This document shows, one piece after another, positions 55,391-64,000 of a DNA stretch of 64,000 nt; within the stretch, counting starts at the first letter, position 1, and each line of letters begins with the position of its first letter. A program made the position numbers and the translations under genes. The stretch covers positions 248,001 to 312,000 of the forward strand of contig VSJF01000002.1 in NCBI GenBank assembly GCA_009739215.1, in the 5' to 3' direction. This DNA comes from Floccularia luteovirens (taxonomy: Eukaryota; Basidiomycota; Agaricomycetes; Agaricales; Squamanitaceae). The notes beneath the pieces were generated by a model. It did not search any database and was not told the origin of the DNA. It saw nothing but the letters and a program-made list of their open reading frames with translations.

Positions 55391-56627
55391 AGGGGTTTTG
55401 GCGAAGATAGGGGGACTTGCACTTATTCTCATCTTCTCCCCTAAGGATGGGCGGCGGTGGACACTGGAATTTGTCCAGCGTTTGGGGGTGATTTTGTGAG
55501 GAAAAAAATCCTACACAAATTCAACAGCAAGTTGAACATGCCAAATATATAGCTCTGGAATATAAGGTAGCATTATAGGGTGCGAACCCGTTGCCGTCCG
55601 AAACACCTGGTATTACAAGGTTGCAGGGAATCGGAGCACTATTCTAAGACCAAATACAAGGTATCCATAGTTCACGATGAAATTGGTCCTATACCGGCGA
55701 TTGTAATTGGTCAAGTGTATAGAGTTTAATGAGGTTCGGTAGAGAATGTGAAATTTTCTGTTCTCATGTACATAGGCGGATTGGTTGGAGAATCTGGTAC
55801 AGATTGTATGACAGGTTGTTGTTTTCCCTCATCGATATTTTCGGAAGAAACGACATGTCATGTGATCGCGATTTGTTTTACATGGCCGGGACTTCCAAAT
55901 ACTGACACATAAACCAAAATATCATGTCTGGTGTCCCCTCGTGAAAGACTCAAAGTTATCTCAAACTTATGGCTGGGAAGTATGTATCTGTCAACATCCA
56001 GTTGCTGGTGCTTAGGTCCTAGAACACTCTATATAGCTTGTAGCCTGTGGGTCGAACAAAATACAAAATTGATGGCACGTGCACATGAAAATAATGTAAG
56101 TACACTGGTGTCTGTTGCACGACAAGGGTGCCACAAGCTACTTTCAAGTCAGGTCCAACATGTCACAAGCTAGGGCCATGAGGAGATAGTGCAACAGATG
56201 CTTTTTGCATTCCAAATGAGAAGTGACCATGTTATATATGGGAAAAGATATTCTACATTGCAATCATCATCATAATTCAATATAACTATAAACCACCAAT
56301 CATTCCATGAAAGATGTTGCTTACCCGACTGATTTTTGCATTAGATACAGCAGCAAGCCTGGTTCACAACATAATGAATAGAAATGTTGTATGTATTTGG
56401 AGATCGCTTCCTTCATCTTTGATGTACTCCGTGGGAAACATATGATCGCGTCAACTTTAGCAATTCCGAACAAACGAACAAAGTGTGTTATAATAACTAT
56501 TCGTTGTTTTGTTCTTTCCTAGCCACCACTTTCGATAACAGTAAGTTAGCTTCCGACTCTCCGTCGGGTCCTATCCCTTTGAAAAAAAGAAACATCATCC
56601 AAGGAAGTCAACGTCAACGTTACCACG
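55391..56627. other. 1.2 kb without a recognised gene
   Basis: AT-rich with short frames only; upstream region of the carrier gene on the right. Confidence 0.5.
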
Positions 56628-58157
56628 ATGAGAAAAAACACACAATCCACAGTCAATGAACTTATTGCAGGAAGTTTTGGAGGTGCAGCACAAGTTCTGG
56701 TTGGACAGCCCCTTGATACTGTTAAGACGCGTGCACAAATTGCCCCGAGTGGGTGTCTCGATCGACTTTGTGAAAACATTCCGCTAACTTTGTTTTTGAT
56801 GGGGGTAACAGAGGGAATGTTTGTGAGACCATGGATTGAGCTATAGATGTTGTTCTCATCAATCTTAAGAAAGGACCTATGGACATTTTGGCGCAGACAC
56901 TGAGAAAGGAGGGATTTTTTGCATTGTATAAAGGTATAACAATACTATCTGCTTATTGTTCATATTTATAACTTCGTTAGGGATGGCTAGTCCTCTCATT
57001 GGCATTGCTGGAGTAAACTCCTTGCTTTTTGCTTCGTATGGCATTTCAAAGCGTATCATATCCCCGTATCCCCAACTCTCACTAAAAGAGATCGCTGGTG
57101 CTGGCGCAATGGCAGGGGCAGCCAACGCGATTCTCGCAAGCCCAGGCTGGTATACTCAATTATCATGTTCACGTTTAGTTCATTTACACCTATCTCATTC
57201 AATTTAGTTGAGATGTTTAAGGTACGCATGCAAGGACAGTACGGTGCTGCCACAGATAAACGGCTCCGAGTTGTTGCAAGTGAGATGTGGAAAGAGTGGG
57301 GTTTCAGGAAAGGTATTATGCGAGGCTATTGGGTAAGAATCGTATATAATTCATACCAGATCCCGAAACACCGACATATTAACTCCGCAGGTCACAGTAG
57401 CTCGTGAGATTCCGGCATATGCTGGGTATGTTCACCAATTTTAAAAATGTTTTGATATAATGAAGAAATAATACCTACACAGATTTTATACAGGTCAGTG
57501 CCAGTTGTTTCGTTACCACATTAGCACTGATAGCTCGCTTAAATAGCCTTTGAATTTTCAAAACGGAAGTTTACAAAAACATATGGAACCGAATTGCCTG
57601 TATGGGCCCTGCTTGCGAAGTGGGTCCTACTGGAGGCGTATGTTCAATGTTGTTTTCATTGCAACACGCTAAGTTTCCCTCTAGATCGCGTATTGGTTAT
57701 CCTGTTATCCACTTGGTAAGTTAACTGCAAAATCAGTAATACGTTCGACCCATTATTTGAAAAGATGTCGTAAAATCTCGCATCCAATTACGTGCTACAC
57801 CCCCTTCAGGAACACCTGTTCAGTATATTGCCCACGAACTCAAAGCTATTATATCGGAATCCGGAGCGTAAGAGAATATATTCCGCTCCATTGAAAGTTG
57901 AATTACAGCCAATTGTATTCTCCAGTATCGGTCTGTTCAAAGGTCTATCCCCGTCGTGTATGTATAGCTCAGTTTCAAAAAGCACTGTCATATGCTGACT
58001 AGAACGTTATTCAGTGTTGCGAAGTATACCCGCGGCTGCCAGCACATTTGCTGCATTCGAATTGATGAGAGGTAAGTCACCAAAGTTTGTTTGATTTTCT
58101 AGTTTCTGTGATAACTAAAAACTCCTAGACTACCTAGAAAAGGTTACAGGAGTATAA
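56628..58157 (+). CDS. Mitochondrial carrier family (SLC25) transporter
   Basis: Thirteen exons: 56628..56748, 56812..56822, 56870..56933, 56981..57145, 57208..57332, 57391..57425, 57483..57493, 57547..57635 (or 57637), 57685..57715, 57765..57867, 57926..57957, 58015..58071, 58129..58157; about 290 aa. Three repeats each carry the carrier signature: 'GQPLDTVKTRAQ', 'SPVEMFKVRMQ', 'CYPLDVVKSRIQ'. 'KGMASPLIGIAGVNSLLFASYG' resembles the carnitine/acylcarnitine-basic amino acid group (Crc1/Ymc1), so an inner-membrane exchanger of that group is likely; the substrate is not proven. Two exons are 11 nt. Oddities: the fourth intron must start GC (AG|GCTGGT), and exon 8 reads off the family pattern over about 20 bases ('LAKWVLLE' where relatives have a Ser/Gly-rich loop). 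It stays in frame only if its intron also starts GC. Two extra bases in exon 8 would explain this equally well. Confidence 0.85.
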
Positions 58158-58278
58158 TTTAACATCACAATGCAATCAAATGCTAGTGAATACATTTCAG
58201 TCAGCCAAATTGGTCTCCGAGTCGTATATGATGGTGGCAGGACTCCTATAGTCGCTTATCAGTTTAATGCCGTATGGA

Positions 58279-60641
58279 TTAACGGTGAACATAGAAGTAT
58301 ACCTGTTCTCGGCGCCCTGCTATTTGTTTCACCGACATGTCAGACACCTCGCAACGATTTTGACTCGGAATACATACATTATTTTTCCAACATATCTGCG
58401 CTCTGAGTTCTGTCAATCCAAAAAGAAGGATGACGTCGAATTCTTGTACGAAATACTCTGATCCGTCGTTGCCCCTTTTCTTCTTGCTTAGTTGTCCTGG
58501 GATGTTCGCTTGAATCGTACACATGGTGGAGTATCTCTCTGTTTCCGATAATTGTGAGGGCTAGTAACGGATCGAATGAGAACTTACGGGAGTCAATGTC
58601 TTTGTATTTTGGCTTTTCAATCTGACCTCGGTAGCTTGATACCTCGGTTGTAAACTCTTGTAAGGCACTGATAGATGGCGATTCTCTGAAATAGTGATTT
58701 CTATATTCCTTCGTCTCGGACACTTTTGTGTTCTGTTGATTTATCTGTCAGTGACAAGTCAACCAGGGGATATATCTATACTCGTCACCTTTGGCAGAAT
58801 CACATCAAAACAGCCTCTGAGCCTCCTTACCCCAGAAAGCGAAACATATGTCTGGTTTATTCTTCGCAAGTGTTCGACATCTGTGCCATCAAAGGTAACA
58901 TTGCAAGTTACGCCATATGCGAATTTAGAGATTCGCGCCCCGACGAAATGATCAAGATGGAAGGAGACGGCACCATCTGCGACAGCTTTGTTCCTATATA
59001 TCAAAGCTTATTAAACCATCAAACATAAACGCTGTCGAATAACATACACGTGGCTATCAGGTCTGCATACATCGAGATTGAGCGGCGTGAGAGCTTCCTT
59101 CAGTCTTGAGAATAGCCAGTCACTGGCGGCGAAACCACCAACAAGGAAGACTGACTAAAAAATTAAAGTTTATGTATTTGGACGGAAAATCCACAGGGTC
59201 AACCTATATGTCACTTACAGAAAGGGAGTTTTGAGTTAACACCTGCTGCTGCTTGATCGCTTGAATTATGCAGTCGAACCGAGGGCTCGAAGAAGGATGC
59301 CACCTCCAATCTGTGGATAATAATTATGTGAATGTGTACAATACCGGCTCATAGTTACCGAATACATACCCAGACACTTTGAGTTGGCCGGAACGTATGT
59401 TGAGTTGAGGATCTTTGTCACGAGCAGATCCAAATTTGATATATTGGGGTTCATCTCTGTCTCTGAAGCGTAACTTTGTTGTTTTGTCGAACATCCTGGT
59501 CATATTTGGAATATCATCCTTGAAGCGACATGCTCCCAGTAGACCTTTTATTATGATGAGTTTAGTTCTCCAGTGGATAAACTCAATATAAGATAACGAA
59601 CGTTTTAGATACGCGTTCGGCGTTCTGTGTGACGAATATTGAACCTTTGAAATAACACAATGGCGCAGACATTTCTTCGAAAGAACTATTTGCCTGGCGA
59701 TAGGTGCTAATGTCAACTGTTCCACCCCCAGCATCAACGATTATAACCCCTTTTCCTTTCTAGTAGCGTAACTAGTCAAATTGTTTGGCCTTATGCTTAA
59801 AATAGCTGGTATTACCTTCATAGCCTCAGTAGTAAGCCCATTTCGTATGCAGAAATGAAGACTCGCTTCGCCTTCCGTAACAAATGATATACGTGACTGC
59901 CCATCATCAGTTATCAGGTATCAATCCTGCAATAACAGCCGCTCTCCTCATTTGACCTTGCTGAGCGCCTTCCCAACCATTAGGATGGGTTAAGACAAAC
60001 TCGATTCGCTGTTCCAAAGATTTCCACAACTCGGGCCCGTTTGCGTGGGTTTCGGTGATGTAAGTCCGCGCGCACTGAAAGAGATATTTCAGAAAATCGG
60101 CAAACACGTCGACAACAGATTTGTTGTTAGGTAAGGCAGGAATTTCGTTCGTAACATAGGCTGCAGAACGTGTTTTGGGTCTCAGATGGAGCTTAAACCT
60201 GATTTCACGTCAGGCATGGACTAGTTAAGATTAAAATACAAACCATTCGGCTTTCACCCATCCTTCCTCTTCTGCGGTAACTTCTATACCATCTCTTGAC
60301 GCCTCAGCTCCTGCTGCGCGTACAATGCCTCGTTTGTCGTAATATAGGACTGTTGGAATCTTGGAGTCTCCCCCAACCAACTCTTGGGCAGGAAATCTTC
60401 GTATCGTATTTGTTTATACATTATATCATCAAACGGGATTACAAACCTCGTAACTCCTTTAATTTCGGGAACTTCTCCAGGATCCATGATACTATGGAAT
60501 ATATGAGACAAAGAAGTCATCAAGTTGGTGCTAACAATGGGTATACCAGTAGGATATTCCACTAAATGTCGTTCCGACATCAAATGCTAGCGCAAGTTTG
60601 CGATAGGGACCGTTGTACGGCTGGCGAATTTTCTGGGACAT
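58279..60641 (-). CDS. HSPA12-like Hsp70-family ATPase, with apparent frameshifts
   Basis: Twelve exons: complement(58279..58347, 58378..58536, 58588..58732, 58789..58993, 59048..59154, 59219..59310, 59370..59544, 59602..59759, 59816..60198, 60244..60396, 60447..60491, 60547..60641). Begins 'MSQKIRQPYNGPYRKLALAF' then 'DVGTTFSGISYC', the phosphate-1 loop of the actin/Hsp70 ATPase fold, 'GDSKIPTVLYYD', 'WVKAEWFKLHLRPK', 'HPNGWEGAQQGQMRRAAVIA', phosphate-2 'VIIVDAGGGTVDISTY', 'FLVGGFAASDWLFSRL', 'NKAVADGAVSFHLDHFV', 'FGLTELRAQICW'. The fold matches the HSPA12-like family expanded in agarics; no substrate-binding domain of classic Hsp70 is present. Three places need a one-base deletion to stay in frame: about 59912 (after 'GLIPD'), about 59640-59660 (between 'GSIFVT' and 'NAYLK') and about 59262 (before 'DCIIQAIKQQQ'). 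Either a recent pseudogene or sequence errors. Confidence 0.82.
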
Positions 60642-62099
60642 GGCAGTAAGAATTGTCAAAGCTTGAGCTTCCTGAATTGAGCAGGGTGTTTTGTATGATA
60701 CGGTCACATTGTTTCCTGCGTGTCGTTAGTATGCGGCATGCGTTGAGCATGCTGGAAAAGCACCTTTGCATGATTGAACCTTGATAAGGAGAAGCTGTGG
60801 AACTCACCAACACGACGAACCCTGCAGGTGATTACTGCCACTAGCATGATATCACAAAGCTGTCAAGCGCTGAGAAAGAGCCATAACAACTTCACTCCAT
60901 TGCATGAGATGGCCGACTATTACAACCAAAGTAGAGGTAATCAATAGAGTATATCATGAGGATTGAGCATCAGTTGGCACAAGAAGTAATATTCAACGAC
61001 TCTTGCCTGGGTATAGCAAAATATGGGGTTTGTTACCAGACACGTGGATACGCCACACTAACTGAATTATCAACTGCGTAAACTGATATAGGCGAAGAAC
61101 CTACCGGAGCATCACTGCAGTAAATGTCGGTGCGGATTCTAAACGAGCATTAGCACACCCGGGAAACGCTTCTAGATGTTATATAACGATTTTCGGTCTC
61201 TTAGTTTGTTAACTCTTGGTCTAGATGTTTGCCAACATCCCCGTTGGAGACACCTTGTAATGGGTTCATTAAGTACGACCAAAACATGTCAAACAAATCT
61301 AAATCATGACGTACCTAATGTGGATACCAACATTGTATAGCGATAACCATTTACTGAAAGTTACTTCCTCCCGAGTTGTACGTGCATATTTTGCAATTGA
61401 CACCGTATCTTCCGTCTAGGCACTGTTTATGCCAGCAAGGATGGTAGTTCGGTGAGTTTGTTTGACGAGGATATAGCATCGAGTCAGCAGATACATCCAA
61501 ATTCGAATTCAATGGAATTATCATGTAGATGAGGTGGATAACTATCCTAAAGACGTGTATTGAAATCCTATCGGCAAAGAAAAACAGCCGACAATGACGG
61601 CCTTCTGTCCGAACAATAGCCCGGGACAGCATAAGAAAGCCCATCGTATACTGCAGCGGCTTTGACAAGCTTTGACATTCTTGAAATTCCAGTTTGTCCA
61701 GTGCCACGTGATCGCTCTTGACTCCCGAAAACATAGGCTGGTTCTTTGTGGTTCTAGTTTTTTTCCGGCAGTGTCGGACCTGAATCATTTGTTTCAAGCT
61801 TACTTAGTTCCTTTTCTAGGAATTTTGAAATGTACGGGGGTGAAAAACTAGCGATTCCAAGTAGCTTAAGCTTCATTAGTGTACTATTCAAGGTAATGTT
61901 TCGAATATCTACAGTCGGCCGCTAGGACTCCAATGATATCAATTCGAAGTTTAACTAATCTTTAGTGGAGAATGTGGCATCAGGGTAAGCCAGTTTAGGG
62001 AGTTTTTTGAGTACTTAAAGTCAAAGTTGTTGGCCTTAGATGCTGCAGTAATATTCTCTTCCTCACCTGGATCTCATAAATACTCCAATCACTTCAAAC
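60642..62099. other. 1.5 kb without a recognised gene
   Basis: Upstream regions of the divergent Hsp70-like and secreted-protein genes. The frame at 61351-61797 (minus, 148 codons) has no motif I recognise; 'LLSRAIVRTEG' and a Cys-containing N-terminus are not informative. Confidence 0.4.
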
Positions 62100-62102
62100 A
62101 TG

Positions 62103-62947
62103 ATGTTCAAAGCAATCCTAGCTTTCTCTCGCCTTGGCTATCATCGGCGTCAATGCTGAAAGCCACACCATACACTTCGTCAATAGGTCTGTCAAGTAAT
62201 TTTGTGCCATAGATAGTAGCTAACCGACGAGTACTACAGGTGTGGGCGTGGAACAGTTCGTACAACATCTCACTAAATATACGCCGTGTATCTAACATTA
62301 AACCTTTAGCCCACTCTAGTTCAAGCTGGCAGAATCCTGTCAACTGGACAAGATTTTACATCCAATGGTCCTTTCTCAGCTGCTATCGCGTATGTCATCA
62401 ATGTGACAAAATGCTTGAACCAAGTACTTATAACTTTTGTATCATTCCAGTTACTTGCAAACTGGTACTAAATATCCCTGTTGCGTTTTCCGTTACTAAT
62501 TAGCTCTCCAGGTAATTGCGGTCTCAATGGTGAACGTTGCACCATTGTGGAAACAACCCTCAAGAATCCAACTAGCCCTGGTGGTGGGTCCAGCACGGAC
62601 ATATCATTGATCCCACCGTAAGTTGAGCGAAGGCTTACCACTTTCGAGAAAAGCTCAGAACGTTATAACAGGCTTGCGTTCTCTGTCACGACTGGGTTTG
62701 GGTATTTCAATGGCTGCAATGGAGCAGGAGCTAATTGTAAGTCCTATCGCAAGGACAACTAGCATTTTGCTCAATTAATTGTCTGCTTTAGGTAATAATG
62801 CTGGCTGCAACACTGCATTCCATGTTCCAACCGATACCCATGTCCAGGTCGCTTGCCAAACTAACGACGTAAGTATTTTCACTAGTTATGTGAGCTTGTG
62901 AGCTTATGCTTTCTCTATAGGTTGATCTGACGATCACTTTCTGCTGA
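62103..62947 (+). CDS. Small secreted cysteine-rich glycopeptide-like protein
   Basis: Eight exons: 62103..62186, 62240..62255, 62310..62389, 62451..62464, 62512..62617, 62672..62736, 62792..62868, 62921..62947; about 155 aa. Exons 2 and 4 are 16 and 14 nt. The product has a hydrophobic leader, then 'ESHTIHFVNRCGRGTPTLVQ', 'GRILSTGQDFTSNGPFSAAI', 'GNCGLNGERCTIVETTLKNP', 'SPGGGSSTDISLIPP', 'FGYFNGCNGAGANCNNAGCN' and ends 'VACQTNDVDLTITFC'. The even number of paired cysteines fits an extracellular protein; agaric genomes carry families of such proteins annotated as glycopeptides, with unknown role. One extra base in exon 1 near 62130 breaks the leader: the frame before gives 'MFKAILAFS' and the frame after 'LAIIGVNA'. 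All other junctions are in phase. Confidence 0.8.
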
Positions 62948-63081
62948 GGGTGCTCGAAAGAACATTCAGGATTATAGCAAAAATCGTTTTCGTGTACATT
63001 GAAATGTTTGATACAGACGTAAGATTGTGGATGCCAACTCCTTAGTCTCCGTAGATATCATACACAAGCCTTGCGGGACTC

Positions 63082-64000
63082 CTAGTTTAAGGATTCAATA
63101 AAATGATAAAAATCAAGTGCAGAAGGTACAAACCTCCTCTCGATCCCCTATTAAATATGTATCAACATTAGGAAATGTAAATGAACAGATTGAAGATACT
63201 CACATCCTCGATCCAACAAATCTGCGCCTTCAGTTCAGTCAACCCAAAAGATAGTAAAATAGAATATTCAAGTCTCCAAAATGTAGAGCGTTTACTTCCT
63301 TTTCCAGGCCCTCGTCTATGCTTTAGTTTCTCGGCAATTCTGGTAGTATCAGCTTCTACAGTACAGAGCACTGTAAACATTTCTGCAATATCATGAGAAC
63401 CAGTATTAACGCAACCTTATAATTTTCATACCTGGGTCGGTGTCTCTCCATTTTGGATTCTTCATTCTTCCCTCGGTAGCATATAATGGATTCAGAGACA
63501 TAGAAAAGACTTGAAATGTTCTGAGAATCACGGGAAAAGTACCTTCGAAACTCTCTCGTCTTTGACACTTGTATGCCCTGAAAGGTACTGCATGGGAAAG
63601 ACAGTTCACTTATATGTGATGACTTACCTTGTTTAATATGATAGAGAAGTATCCAGGGAGTTTGGTTCCAGAGAGTCCAACAGTATGCAGTTTTTTTCCG
63701 AGCAACATGTTCGGGATCATCATAGTTGAATTCGGTGATGCAGAATGCGCCATACGTATGTTTTGAGACACGTGAGGCTACAAAGCCATTTAAATAAAAT
63801 GAAATGGCACCATCCGCCACAGCCTTATTGCTAGGCCATGTGAGCGCGAAAATTATGATATAAACGATGAGCCGATGTTGCTTACACATGACTATCAGGC
63901 CTAGAAACTTTCAGTCCGACAGGCTCAAGCGACTGCTTGATTTTCGAAAATAGCCAGTCGCTAGCAGCAAAACCGCCAACCATAAAAACAGACTAAAATA
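63082..64000 (-). CDS. HSPA12-like Hsp70-family ATPase, 3' part (runs off right edge)
   Basis: Visible exons complement(63082..63147, 63204..63382, 63432..63577, 63628..63830, 63886..63992). Encodes 'VFMVGGFAASDWLFSKIKQS', 'NKAVADGAISFYLNGFV', 'GIQVSKTREFRRYFSRDSQN', 'EMFTVLCTVEADT' and 'LSFGLTELKAQICWIED', matching the C-terminal half of the neighbour at 58279-60641 exon for exon. The two are paralogs in the same orientation, separated by the secreted-protein gene on the other strand. An extra base near 63688 shifts the frame: before it 'EHVARKKTAY', after it 'GLSGTKLPGYFSIILNK'. The ATPase N-terminal lobe lies outside the window. Confidence 0.82.

Overview
The window is nuclear DNA of a filamentous basidiomycete, most likely an Agaricomycete. 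The evidence is class I hydrophobins, FunK1 fungal-specific kinases, an F-box protein of the agaric type, HSPA12-like Hsp70 proteins, many 45-65 bp introns with several microexons, and a dense nest of LTR retrotransposons. No bacterial-style operons, CRISPR arrays or tRNA genes were seen.

Left arm (1-10.15 kb): the 3' end of a WD40-repeat gene, a decayed AFG1-like ATPase pseudogene, two tandem class I hydrophobin genes with the same three-exon plan, then a 2.2 kb stretch with no recognisable gene. Next comes the first copy of a 3.2 kb segmental duplication. It holds a FunK1 kinase, broken here by a 38 bp deletion, and upstream of it a remnant of the 3' end of a WD40 gene.

Centre (10.15-35.66 kb): about 25 kb of nested retroelements. 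A Ty3/gypsy-type element on the minus strand (gag, protease, RT, RNase H, integrase, all with breaks) is interrupted by solo LTRs of at least five families, most with exact 4-5 bp target-site duplications. A copia-type element on the plus strand (29559-35275) keeps two LTRs, a half-tRNA-iMet type primer-binding site, gag and a polypurine tract, but its pol is not recognisable. Minisatellite and purine-strand repeats lie at 15.3-16.7 kb. The gypsy LTR family carries a 13-nt match between the sequence just after the LTR and a site inside the LTR about 32 bp after a TATA-like box. This is the arrangement expected of a self-priming (Tf1-like) element.

Right arm (35.66-64 kb): the second, reading-frame-intact FunK1 copy, then a complete 14-exon flavin-dependent (Baeyer-Villiger-type) monooxygenase, a second decayed FunK1 locus on the plus strand, a Ser/Pro-rich protein, an F-box protein, acireductone dioxygenase (methionine salvage), a single-pass membrane protein, the mitochondrial Cx9C protein CMC4, a U6 snRNA gene, an unrecognised membrane-protein gene, a mitochondrial carrier, an HSPA12-like Hsp70, a small secreted cysteine-rich protein, and the 3' part of a second HSPA12-like Hsp70 that runs off the right edge.

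Housekeeping genes (ARD, CMC4, carrier, U6) sit on the right. Expanded or fast-evolving families (FunK1, WD40, hydrophobins, F-box, HSPA12-like) are interleaved with or next to the repeats. Genes between about 57 and 64 kb show an unusual set of apparent single-base insertions, which are either real decay or uncorrected sequence errors.
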